From contig VYZI01000170.1 of assembly GCA_013397695.1 (NCBI GenBank), forward strand, positions 907,014 to 971,013: 64,000 nucleotides of DNA, read 5' to 3'. How positions within the stretch are numbered: the first letter of the stretch is position 1; each line of letters starts with the position of its first letter. This DNA comes from Centropus unirufus. Lineage: Eukaryota > Chordata > Aves > Cuculiformes > Centropidae. This document shows positions 14,178-26,000 of the stretch, one piece after another. Below the pieces are notes generated by a model, which worked only from the letters and a program-made list of their open reading frames with translations, was not told the DNA's origin and did not search any database. A program made the position numbers and the translations under genes.

Positions 14178-14335
14178 GAGGTGATTTAATACGGGTGCTC
14201 CGTCCGCTGCCCAGCTGTGGTTGCCCCAGCCCTGAGGGTGTTGAAGGCCAGGCTGGATGGGAGCAACCTGATCCAGTGGGAGGCACTGGATGGTCTTGAA
14301 GGTCCCAGCCAAACCATTCTATAATTCGCTGACTC
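14178..14335 (+). mobile_element. CR1 LINE 3' end fragment
   Basis: This is the sense 3' UTR of CR1: a block related to GTGTTGAAGGCCAGGCTGG, then GAGCAACCTGATCCAGTGGG, then a block related to GGTCTTGAAGGTCCCAGCC, ending in ACCATTCTATAATTC, which is the terminal octamer motif. Heavily 5'-truncated and non-coding. Confidence 0.92.
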
Positions 14336-16802
14336 TACCCCCTCCCGAGCTTCCCTGGGAGTTTCCACAGCCGTGGCTTTGCCGGAGCAGCACGGCAGCC
14401 CCTAGAGAGAGCAGAAGCATGGGAACCCACCAGGCTTCGCTCCACAGCGCTGCGGTTTCCTGTTTTCTTTGTCAGTTATTTAGAAAGGTCTCACAACAAA
14501 AACAGCCCCCGGTCCCTCTGAGGTGGTGCCTCCTCCTGCAGCAACCGAGAGAGAGAGCCCAGCCGTGCCAACGGGGCTGGCCCTGGAGCTGGGGCTGAGC
14601 ACCCCGAGGCTGCTCGGCTGCCGGGCTTGGAGGGAGGACAGAAACAACCCGTCGAGTTCCACTTTCAGTCTGGGTGACAAGAGGGATGAACTCGGAGTCA
14701 TCGCTTTGCACAAGTGTCCCACTAAAGCCCCGAAATGCTGCGTTAGGGCTGACTCTGCTCGCTGAAGGGTCCCGGGCAGCCGCTGGCGCGGCGGGGGTGG
14801 CGGGGAGGCAGAAAGCCCCGCAGCCCCCAGCCAGCCCTGAGTCAGGCTGATCCCAGCGATGATGGCATTTGCTGTCATCCGGCCTCTAATTTTCGTGTCT
14901 CTTTATCTCAGCTCCTTGAGGGCTACAGGCGTAACCGTGCTTTGGCAAGGAGAAGCTACTGTAATGTTGTTTTTTTTTTTCCTTTTGCAATTGTTTTGAG
15001 TTTTATGCCTTGTTATGCAGTAATGGGAGAAGTCAAATGCTGACCTTTAGTCTAACCACAAAAGAGCCTTTCGGGGCAGTGTATTAACCTCTGGTGATTC
15101 CTGCAATTTCTGCAGAAGCTTGTGTATAAGTCACAGCTCATAATCCACTCTTTCCTTCCTCTTTGAGGGTGACTGAAAGTCATTCTAAAAGTAGTATTTA
15201 TTGTTTTATTAATAAATATTTCTCTACCTTCTGCAGATCACAAAGAGCTTCACAATTATAAACTATTATTGCTATTCTATTAGTCTTGTGAAGCAAGGCA
15301 AGTTTAAAGAAGGGAGAGCCGAGGCATCAAGCCTCTCTGCTTTCAGTGTTAATCATTCATTGTATTCCTCCCGTTTTTAAACTCTGTAACAAAGAGATGT
15401 GACCAAAAGGGTGACTCCTGGGGAGGAAATCTGAAGCCAGACGCTAGAGGGTAAATTGCTGCTGTGTCCTTTCCTGGGCTGTGCCAGGGGTTCATGTGGT
15501 TCTCTGCCCAGGCAGACCCACCCTGTGGGTGACCCCACCGGCACCTCTGGCTCCTGGGCACCGGGACCCTGTTTGCAGCATGCAGACCTGCTCAGCTGCC
15601 TACTGTTCCCACCTCCTTCAGCCCATTTCCAAAAGCAGTGCTTCGGGAGATTTAATATTCCCCAGTCACATGCTTTCACTTGGTAGCATCCTCCTAATCT
15701 GCTCATTTTCCCTTTCACCTTTTCCACTTCACTGTAGCACCCTATCTCACAGGACACCAACTGCACCCCATGACCTGGTCTCAAGGAGAAAGGCACCCGG
15801 CCCCCTGCAGCACAATCCGTGCTGCCCCAGCTACGCCTGCTCCCAGCTGGCCCAGCAACAAACTACCCCGAACTGCTGCGAAATCCTGCGAGGATCCCGG
15901 AGCTGCAGGCAAAGCCAAGGCTGCTCCAACACACAGAGCCTTTAGCCAATAACAGTGTGATGTAAGGGTCAAGCATGTTTAGGTTTAAGAAGACAGCTTG
16001 GTAGTTATTGCATTCTTTGCTCCTACTGTCCTGCAGTCCTCTGGAAGCTCTCATTTGGAAACGTGGTCGATCATATCCATGCCAGTTTTCTGCTTTTGAG
16101 GTTTTTCTCTGTTATTATTCGCTCTCTGGTTTGTTTTACTTTGCACTCCAGAAATCGTCACATCCCAAATGGCCTTCATCAGAACCAGAAGGCAGTTAAC
16201 ATCTCCCCTGGCTTTCCCAGGTGTGCCAAGTGCACGCTGAGAGCATTCAGAATACCTTGCAGAAGCTGGGCCCACGGGTGCAGGTGATGTTGTGTGGCTG
16301 CCAGCTAATACAACACAAAACCCAAGGGATGTTAATGTTTGGCTGGCATCAGATCATGTCTCAGAGACAAATGATGTAGCAAAGTTTAATATTTGACCAT
16401 TCAAAGCCCCTAGTGGGCTTCAGCTCCTAAGAGATGCAGCAGCTTTCTGAAACAAGGGTTGTGCAGAGCTGGGGCTGTAGCTCCGAGCTCCCATCCCCGC
16501 TGGGAGCAGGCCAGGAGCTGTGCACGCCGTGCTGAGTGTGCAGGGGAGGCAACTGCAGCCTCCCCAGCCCCGTGCAAGAGACGCTTTTAACAAGTCCTGG
16601 TGAGTAACCAGCCCCAGCTCCTCTGAGACACCTCATAAATCATGGTACTCACAGGACTTCACCATCACATTACCCCTTCTGTTGAGGCGGCGTGGCTCTT
16701 TCTTACTGTCACCTGCAAATTAATAAGTATTCCTACACCATACTTAAAAAACTAGGGAAATTTTTTTCATAGGAGAAACATTTTTTGTAGATAGCTTTGC
16801 TG
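14336..16802. other. Intergenic DNA, no gene recognised
   Basis: No gene was recognised. A GC-rich patch sits at 14760-14830. A possible ancient SINE relic lies at about 15170-15345 and is listed separately. The remainder is unremarkable unique-looking sequence. Confidence 0.55.
15170..15345. mobile_element. Possible ancient MIR/L3-type amniote SINE relic
   Basis: The arrangement CAAAGAGCTTCACAATTATA, an ATTATTGCTATT block, CTTGTGAAGCAAGGCAAG, then AAGAAGGGAGAGCCGAGGCA resembles the CORE/3' part of MIR-like and L3-like amniote repeats: a 'caaagcgctt', 'cctgtgaggtaggtaag', 'agatggggaaactgaggca' order. Divergence is very high, so this is a pattern-based suggestion only. Confidence 0.4.
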
Positions 16803-16870
16803 TCATAGAATCATAGAATCACCGATGCCCGAGAGCTGAAGCCTACAGCTTAAGTGGTATTTGGAGCCCA
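16803..16870 (-). mobile_element. CR1 3' terminal fragment, antisense
   Basis: TCATAGAATCATAGAATCAC is the reverse complement of the duplicated ATTCTATG octamer that ends CR1 elements. The following bases only loosely resemble a CR1 3' UTR, so this is a very short or degraded copy. Confidence 0.7.
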
Positions 16871-17189
16871 GTTAGCCCCACTAACTCACTCTCGAGTAGA
16901 AGTTTGCAAGTTCAGGAGTTGAAAACTGCAAGCAAACCTGTGCTTGGGAAAAACATCCAATATTTCCTAACTAGCCAGGAGCTGAGAGATGCTGTTGTTG
17001 GTCAGCAGGGTAAGCCAGGCTCCTGTTCCTCTCAGCGTGAATCCAGCGATTTTTGCTCCTCCATACCGACGTTCCAGCCAGCAGAACTGAGCCTGTTGTC
17101 TGCCTCCACTGGTGTGTTCAAGAAAAGGCCAGATTCGTTCCAACATTTTCCATTTCTTGCTAGCTCAATACAGCATTCATTTAAGAGGA

Positions 17190-18115
17190 ATTGAGCTGTC
17201 CAGGGAAAGTGAGAAGAGTTTAAAGGGTTAAAAAGTGGCTGAAATATAGAAGCAAAAAAAGGTAGGAAGAAATAGATCCTTTCATGGCCAAATGAGATTA
17301 TTAGTGGAGTCCCACAGGGATCTGTACAGGGACCCGTGCCATTCAAAATAGTCATAAATGACTTGGAAAGGGGGAGGAGGGGGCAGGAGGTGACAAAGTT
17401 GGCTGCTGAAAATAAATTATTCAAAGTAATAAAAACAAAACCTAACTGTAAAGAGTTGCAGAAATAACTCACCAAACTGAGTGACCAAGTGACAAAATGC
17501 CAGGCTGGATTCACTGCCAGTGAACTCTAATACACACAAGGAAAAGCAAAATGCATCAAGAAAAGTACACAAATGTGTGCAACTATGAGCTGTGAGTTAG
17601 GTATTGCTACTCAGGAGAAAGGAATCACAGGAGATACTTGGTTCCATGGAAGTGTAAACTCACTGCTGGCTGGCAGAAAAATCTACTGGAATGTTAGGAA
17701 TTACGAGGGAAAGAAGAGAGCAAAGAACACCATTGTGTTACCACTCCTAGTGCATTTTATGTACTTCTGGTTGCCCAGCCCAGCCAGTGGATGCTGGCAT
17801 CAAAAAAGTATAGAAAAGATAAAGAAATATAACCAAAGCAGAAGAGATTCTGAGAGGCTGAAAAGAAAGGAAGCCTCAGAGGAGAAAAGGGGTGGCAGTG
17901 GGAGGTCTGTACGACAAGAGACCGCTGAGACAGATCTATCGGGAGGATAGGGAACAATTATCTGCTCCCTCTAACAGACAAGCCAGGGTCAGAAGCACCG
18001 TCATTCCCAGCACTTTTCACCCAGTGTGTAATTAAGCTACAGAACTTGGTGCTGCAAGATGTAGTAGATATCAGAGTGTAAAGAATTTTAGAAGGACAGA
18101 CCAAGGAAAGAAAAA
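17190..18115 (+). mobile_element. Ancient CR1/L3-like LINE relic with reverse-transcriptase remnants
   Basis: Reading + strand from 17306 gives a peptide of the form GVPQGSVQGP followed by INDLERG. This matches the conserved GVPQGS(V/L)LGP and INDL stretch that precedes the catalytic FADD box of non-LTR reverse transcriptases. Further downstream are a decayed box position (AAENKLFK, where DDTKL would be expected), a cognate of the LPLL..LV...WLP segment, and a 3' block like TTCACCCAGTGTGT...AAGCTACAGAACTTGG. Stops and frameshifts interrupt it. Its composition is more AT-rich than the young CR1 copies nearby, which suggests an older amniote subfamily. Confidence 0.75.
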
Positions 18116-21100
18116 TCCATCCGTGATTACCGCCCCCAGCTCCGCAGCCAGTGTCTCGGGAAGCCCTGACGTTGTGTCTCCAGGCTGCCAAGGGTTGGAA
18201 GATGCTCCTCTAGAAGTGACGCCGCATGACAGCCTTTGGGCTTTGGCAACACGAGCAAATGGCCCAGCTGCCTTCTAGTTTTGTCTGCTCATTCCCTCTC
18301 CTGACTTTCCCTTCACGCCAGCGCAGCTGCTTGGGTGAGTGCCTGGCTGAAAATAAGCATTTAACTTGCTGGGAGGGGACAGAACCTTCACACCATTTCC
18401 AGTCCATGCTTTGAGCAACGCCTCCTGCCCAACAGCCCCGCACCCTTTCCGTGGGCACCCGCGGCTGCTGCAGGCTGCTCTCAGGGACAGGCTTTAAGCC
18501 TCGGCTGCACATGGTCCGATCCAGTTTAACCACCGCATTCCGGAGCGGTTCTGCCTTCGTGGGGTGGGAGGTACGGGGGGAGCACCCAGCCCATCTGCCC
18601 CGCAGGACCCGCACGCCACGCTGCGCGACGTAGCACAGAGGTGACAGCGTGCCTGCAAGGCCCCTGCTGTTCCCACATCCTTCGCTGAAACTGAAAATAA
18701 AGCCCAGGTGCCCAGGCTGAGCCAAGGCACAGATGCGTAACACAGCGTCAACCACAAGCTGACAGCCAAGGAGTTCTTCTCGCATGCCCCAGCCCCAGCA
18801 CTCTCGCACGTCTGGGGGAGCAGAAGATGAGCTGAGGGGGCTGGCTGCAGGCTATTTCTGGACCAAAAGCCGGAGAGGCACCACTCTTTAGAGCACTTCA
18901 CGTGACAGCGTGTCTGGTTGGGTCTGTTTGCTGTGTCGAAGCCTTTAGGGTCCCCTTAGGAGCCCGTGTCTCCGTGCTCCTGCAGTGTACGACAGAAGCT
19001 CTCTGGTGGCACAAGTACCCCCTTTAAAAGGGTTTGTATTGCTGTAATGTTTAGGTTTTCTTCAAACTCATCTTACTGCTAAACATGAGGCAACATGACT
19101 TTTCTCTTTATTTGTCTCTATTTTTGGCACTGTGATTTCAGCCCCCATTTCTGTGATGCTGGGCTGATGCCAGGTACAATCACACCAAGAAAAGACCTTC
19201 ATAAGCCCTCAGGGCTTTTATTAGATCCTCCAACCAAAATCACAGTGAAACCCTTTTAACACTGAAGTCCTTTGAAAGTTATATTCATGTGAAAACTGTA
19301 GTAATAGGCCATAGGGAGTGAGATGGAGCACCAAGCAGAAGGACAATTGTCTACAAACACATTTTCCCTAAGAACTTAGAGGACTGAGACCTTACATCAA
19401 GCTCATTTATAATGCATTCTCTTCTGGTTTCAAGGAAAAGCTTTTTTATTTTCGTGCCCTATCTCCTTACTTATCTCCCTGTGAATTCTTCCATTTCAGG
19501 TGTGTGGCATTTAAGAAAAGATATTAAAATCCTTTCTTCATTTGTAGCCCCCACTGCAATTCGAAGAATTCTTCCCTTTGGTTCCTGGGTTTGGCTCAGG
19601 CTCCAAATTAGGACCCGTCTGTGGTGCTAAACGTGGCAGAGTTTGGAATTATGTTTCCAATTTCAAGAGGTGTCCTCTCTGCTGCAGGAAAGACAGATGT
19701 TTTAAAGGCACGTGACATTCCATAAAACACATTTTTAGTGGGAACGTTTCTCTTTTGCTTATACCTTTGCTTATATATTTTACTCAGGAGTCTGAGTTTA
19801 AAACTTGCGCAGTATCACATTCTGAATTCCTTTTCATTAGCGAACCCGGCTGCACATAATTCTGTTTTATTGCTGACAAGCCCTGAATTTATAGAACGTG
19901 ATTTGAAGTTCACCAACATGGGAAGGTATTACTTGCTTTAAAACAAAATAAGGATAAGCATACTGTGCTGTGGACTCCTTCAACACATCTGTCACATCGG
20001 AATTACATGGTAATTCACGTCCCTTCACTCAGACTGCCAGCATTTTGGGGCTGTGGCTGCCTGGGGTTTGTGTGCTAATTTGCCCCTTTCAAGCACCACT
20101 GCCACCAAAGCATTCCAGAGCAAAGGAACATCAGATCCTGGGTTTCATCATTTTCATTTGACCAGCCCTTAATTTATGGAAATTCATGGACTTCTCATAA
20201 GGACTGGTAAACAAGGTCAAGCCTTTCTCCCCGGTAAGATTTACCCCTGTGGATTATTTCCACCTGTATGAAAGCACAGCTGAGCCAAGCGGCCTCCACA
20301 GCAGCACAGGGATTCCCCTATGGATTTCTTTCCAGGCACCAGCCATGCACCAATGCTGTGGAGCAAGGTCCTGCCTGCCCCACACCTCCAGCAGAAGACA
20401 GATGATGCTCCCAGCCTTGCATTCCCTGCTCCCCTGGGCCAGGATTTTTGCCATGGGGAATCATGAGCACACAGAGAGGGGCAAACCTCCCTGCACAGAC
20501 TCTGCCCCCTGCCCTGCAGAGCAGCAATTGGGCTGCTTTGACCTGAGGAACCTGCACAACCTTCCTGTCTGGCAGTGGGGATGCACTGAGAATGCCACGT
20601 ATCCCAGGCCACGATCGAATCTCTGTGTCCCTGCCTACTGATTTTTATTAGGCATTGTGTTGCAGGAAAAAATACCCGTGAAATCAAAGGTGGTTCTCTT
20701 CTTGCAGGCATCCTGTAATCAGCTGAAGTTTTCTTTTCTTCATAGAAAGGTCTTGATGCAGAAAACAAAAGTTTCCTCTTCCTTGCATGTTGTTGCCAGA
20801 TGTTTCTGCAAAACTTAAAAACAACAAAGTTATTTGTGTGTGCTTACAGATGACTTCACCCCAGTGCCTGTCTCAAGTGCTCCTCCTCCTCCTCAATTAA
20901 CCCAATTAATTCTCCAATTGATTTACAGTTTTAGAATAGAATTTCTATTTTAGAATATTCTAATTTAGAATAGAATAGGATAGAATAGAATTTAGAATTT
21001 ACGTTTCTCTTGTCTGTATGTCACAGATCTATGTCCTGGCATTCAGAAAGGCTCAATAGGACCATAGCCTCCCCAGATTAATTTCCAGTTGCAATTTCTG

Positions 21101-22882
21101 ATTTCTTTTTTACATGAAACAGCTGCAGAAGAAAGCAGGCGTCGGTGTTTTGTCAATATAAGCCTAGCGACGGGTGGGTTTCACACTCACAATTGTTCTT
21201 TGGGTTTCAGTAAACAGCAAGGACCAAACTCTTCACTGATGGAACGAGGAGTTGACATCGCATGATGCCAGAAAGAGATTTAACCCTGTTTGGGGCTTTA
21301 TCAGTTGGATAAGGACTTCATTTTTTTTCCAGTTTATGATGAATCCTGGAGGTGTGATTGATTTAGGTTTGTCCCATGAGTTCTGTTTCATTGTGTTGTT
21401 ACACACCGTATTCTTCCCTTTCCAATGCCGCCTTCTAAGATTCTGCTTTATTCAGGTGGGAGCCTGAGAAAGAGCAACAGACTTCACCCACCCTGGCTAC
21501 AGCTCTGCACTTCTCCGAGTCAAATGCTTCGTGCCACTGTATTGCAATTGGCAGTGACCATGCAGCCTTTTACTGATCACTCTTCCTAATTAGCAGGTTA
21601 ACGAGCTTGCTAGCCTCCGCCTAATAACAGCTCATGGAGCTAACGTGTGTCTTGAGAATTTGGCAGAGCTCAGTGCCAGGACATCTCACTGAAGGCAGGG
21701 AAGAGGAAGGTGGCTGTGGTCTGGGAAGGATGTATCAGGCTCCAAGTCTGGGAGAAGGAAGAAGAAGGACTCTGGAGGGGATCTATTCTGTTCTTTTACT
21801 GCTACGTGGAGAATGAAAACTCTGGGAGCAAAGGGGAAGGAATAAAGGGATTCAAGATGAACCAGATCAATGCATGTAAAGAAGAAGGGTCCCAGAAGGA
21901 GAATGGCACGGTGGAAGAACTGAAACAGCAATTCATGTAGAAGTGGAGGACCTGATGGGAAATCAAGGTACAAAACATAGCACAACAGGTGAAAGACTGG
22001 CACAGGGAATAAAGGCAGGAAAAAAGATTAATAAAGTAGAGAAAATACGATTTATTATTAGATTTATTAATCTCAAGAGGTTGAAGAAGAGGATGACACA
22101 GACCCTCTGTGCCTCAGTCTGTGACTTAATAGGAAAGCATTCTTCTATTGAGTTTGGGCCTAAGAGTGCATTTTGACAAGTACATTTGCAGTCATGAGGA
22201 TGCTGCTCATTGCATGCTTAAAAGGAAATGTGCTCTTGTGCCTTTGGAAACAGCAGCTGAAAGCACTGGTTTCCACTCTGGCTTAGCTGGGAAGATATTG
22301 ACAGGCTGCAGTCACTGGCTGAACAGCTTTGATGTATATTCAAGAATTAAAACAAAATTACTTACAAGCTGACAGGAAACAGAAATGACCCAAGACAGTT
22401 TTGTGTTTGTGAAGAGCACCAGAAACTGGGTGTGCCACTGCATTTTAGTAGAGACCACAGATTGCAGAGGGATGAAGGGTGCTCCCTGTAAAGTTGAAGC
22501 TTTACACGAGCTGCCTTTGATGCACAGAATTAGCATTTGATAGGACAAGGCAACACAGTCCTTATTTCTGGCAGTACTCCCAAGTAGGCTTAGGGACTTT
22601 ATGACTTCTTATTTGTGGAATTCATATAGTATTTATACAAAAATGTAAATTCTTTGTTCTGTACAATTCTGAAAAATCACCTCCCAGTTTCTGACATCTC
22701 CACAAATATTTATTGAGTGAGATTTTATTTCATTGACATGGCTTTTGGTCACTGGTGCTATCATGTCCTTGGTTTGACTAAATTCCTTCCATTCCCCATT
22801 GTCTTTGATATGTAGCTATTGTTCTTCAGCATGTTTTTTACCTTCACTTATCTTTATTAATTGCTTCTCAGATCAAAGACAT
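18116..22882. other. Intergenic DNA, no gene recognised
   Basis: Mostly AT-rich unique-looking sequence without recognisable genes. A CpG-dense patch occurs at about 18420-18640; its 199-codon antisense open frame (18210-18809) shows no domain. A short degenerate TAGAATAGAA-type repeat is at 20927-20996. A purine-rich stretch at 21690-22100 has no recognised identity. Confidence 0.5.
20927..20996. repeat. (TAGAA)-type degenerate simple repeat
   Basis: Repeated TTAGAATAGAA and TAGAATAGGATAGAATAGAA blocks with short inverted copies. It could derive from a CR1 tail or be a plain microsatellite. Confidence 0.8.
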
Positions 22883-23055
22883 CATAGAATCACAGAATGG
22901 GTTGGGTTGGGTTGGGTTGGGTTGGGTTGGAAGGGACCTCAAAGCCCATTGGGTTCCACCCCCTGCCATGGGCAGGGACACCTCCCACTGGATCAGGGGC
23001 TCCAAGCCCCATCCAACCTGGCCTTGAACACCTCCAGGGATGGGGCAGCCACAAC
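22883..23055 (-). mobile_element. CR1 LINE 3' end fragment, antisense
   Basis: Begins with CATAGAATCACAGAATGG (the reverse complement of the terminal octamers). It continues with GGAAGGGACCTCAAAGCCCA, the CCCTGCCATGGGCAGGGACA block, GGATCAGGGGCTCCAAGCCC, and AACCTGGCCTTGAACACCTC. It is a well-preserved, relatively young copy, 5'-truncated after the GGGATGGGGCAGCCACAAC block. Confidence 0.95.
22899..22928. repeat. (GGGTT)6 pentamer expansion inside CR1
   Basis: Six uninterrupted GGGTT units lie where CR1 elements usually have one or two copies of GGTTGGG. It is a microsatellite born inside the element. Confidence 0.95.
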
Positions 23056-26000
23056 GCTTGTGTCCATTTCAGTACTTTGAGTGAAACACCGGTAATCAAG
23101 GTCTCAGCTTGCAAAACACTCTGTCCTACCAAGGAAAAGTAGATCCAGCTGAGTGAATCTGATCTCCAATAACTGCTATGCCATTTCATACCCTAATTTC
23201 TTGAAAGTGATGGATAAAGTTGTTGCTGTTCTGTTTCATGAGCACATCACTTCATCTGGAAAAACTTCAATCATGTTTTCCCTAGCCTGCACTAGCACTA
23301 GTCTAGTCCCTAGACTAGTCCCTAGTGCTTTTAGTCCCTAGCACTAAAAATGATTTAGTACAGATCCACAGTGGCCTGTATATATTTGCCAACAGGGACC
23401 CGTATGTCAGTTCTGTTCTTACTGGGCCTGTCAGCAGATTGTAACCAAAGAAATCCCCCCGTATTGTGAACGTACTCATGTATGATCAGTTCATTTCCTC
23501 ACGTCTTCCTGTGGATTACGTTCTGCATGCTCACTTCAAAGTCATGCGTGGCCTGATCTGCTCATCTTCGGGTCTCCCCACCAGCCATGCTACCCCCGGA
23601 CAGACAGCTTTATGCCTGCAGCTGGCAGCCACGAGAGCTCCCTTTGGTGCTTCAGGTGTTTCTTTCTGACTTTTGGCCTAGAACACTACATGCAAATCTG
23701 AAGTTGGTTCTTGGTTTCCATTAACTGCCTGATCCCCTCTGTGAGAGTCATAATTATATTGTAATGATTTAATAATGTTCTCCACTTAGACATCTATTTT
23801 AATATCTATATTTAGTGTTTGTTAAGGTTGAGGCTCATTATGTTTGTGTATTATTAACATTATGGAACAGGAATGTGAAGCTATTTATATATTTTTTAAA
23901 TCTATTACAAGAGAATTCATACTACTTTTTTCTTCCTGCGGCTCCACGGAACTACGGGGTAGGCTGGATACTCACCAGACTGGCAGTGCCTCTTTCTGAA
24001 ATGCTCTTTCAAAATCAGGCATTGATCTGCAGCTGAAATTTTCACTGTCAATAAAATGAGGTAGCTGAAATTGTATTTCAGTCCTTCTCTGGATCCTGGT
24101 TTTTCAGGATATTTATTAGGCCTTCCCCAAACCCAAATTTCCTACCTGGTGGGAAATATTCTTCCCTCCACTATATTTTATTATGTATGCAGAATATTTG
24201 CCATTCATAGACATTTTGAGATGGGTAAAACCTCCTGTATTTTAAGTCTTTAGTTAATCAATTATTTGTCTGTAAAATAGCCACGGTGGTTTTATGGTGA
24301 CTTTGATGATGTGTAGCTTGTCTGTTTCGATGAGAATTAGTGGAACTTTTGCAAAAAGAAGCTCCCAAACTTTCACCTCTAAATTTTAAGAAAGAATATA
24401 CAAATTTTACCAAATTCCCACTCCGCTCATGTTAACGGAAAGCAATCAAATAATGCTGACATTTCATGACAGACATGGTCTTCTTAAGAGTTGTATCAAG
24501 AAGGAGTCACAGCCATAAAAATTGTTGCCCCCAAACAAAACTTATTACCTACACTGACACTTTGAGGAGGACGCAGAAGTCCTGGGCTGGACTGACAAGG
24601 GACAAGAGGACCCACACATTCTGATGCTGCAGCAACAATTTTCTTAATATTTTTCTTTCAGGGACAAGGGAGGTTCTTGTGGGTAAGAGACAGAGCTGCT
24701 GCACCACTGCCGGCTGCAGGGGAGGGACGAGGGATGCTTTCTGATCTGGGTCATGATATTGTGATATCAGGGCTGGGAAATGTATTAATAGAAGACTTTG
24801 ATTACAATGTTTGTCACTACTGTACATTCACTTCTAAAACCCAGCAGCGCCTTCATTTTTATCTGACCGTAAGCATTTATGCATTTTAAGTGTGAATATA
24901 AAATAAACCAGATTGGACTCAAGAAATAGAAACCCCATACTCAGTAATTAAAATATTCTGGAGGATGATTCTCTTCCAGGAAGAGCTGTCAATGCCAGTT
25001 GTTTAAGAAATTCGTAAATTTTTAGAGAAGGGACAAAAATAATCAGCAGCATAATAGAAACCACAGACTTTGAGCCAGTCAGCTTCATGACCCTCTAAGC
25101 ATTTAGTTGAATGCGAACAAAAATCACAAGGCTTTTAGAGCCCAATGTATTTCATGCGTTTTGATAAACCTAAGAGGTTTTATCTAATGCCAATCACCAT
25201 TGTATAGTGCATTTTAAGTTGTTGCATACAGCATAACCGGTTAGTATTGTAAAACCTTAGCTAAAATACACCACGTTTTCCCACTACATTTATTTTTACC
25301 AAGGAGGGAACGTTCCTGTTTGAAGGAGAACAGCAGGAGGGGGTGTGTTTGGGTAGCTCAGTCACAGGGGACAACTCGCATGAGACCTGAAAGGCTTGTC
25401 CAAGGGCAGATGAGCAGAACGTGGCAGTTATTCTTCTGTCACTGCCAGGCATGGTTCTGCAGGCTTTGAGCTCATCCTCTTTCCATAGCACCTGTAGCTA
25501 TAAGAAGGGACAATCAGTAATATTCTTTTCCCAGATTCACCCAGCAGAAGCAGCAAATATCTGAGGTTTTTCTTCTGCTCAATTCAATATAAACCATCTA
25601 AAGAGAACACATCAAAGGGACAGAATTAATGTGTATCACAGCAGCTTGAAGACAACGAACAAATCTAACTCTGTATTTGAACATGGCTGGTGCTTTAGAC
25701 TTTACAGACAAAACATGATTTTCCCAGCAGCAACACGGCAAAGAACGCTGCTGCGCTTAGCAACAAGTGAAAAACATCCTTCAGGAGAGCTGGGAGGCGA
25801 ATGGCTCCCACGTCTGCACACGCTGCCCTCTGCCCGGCCGCTGTGCCACCTGCACGGGGGCAGCGGGAGACGTCCTCTGCTCCCTGCTTTGTGCTGCTGT
25901 ACAGTGTCCCTGGCTGGGGCTGCTGAATAAATTCCATAGAGCAATCTAAATCGGGTCCTTTTGGATAAAAGATGATATTAAGACATGGAATTATCCATTA

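Noticed and set aside
18210..18809. A 199-codon antisense open frame
   Set aside because: Located in a CpG-dense patch with reduced stop frequency; no recognisable motif and no conserved start or splice context.
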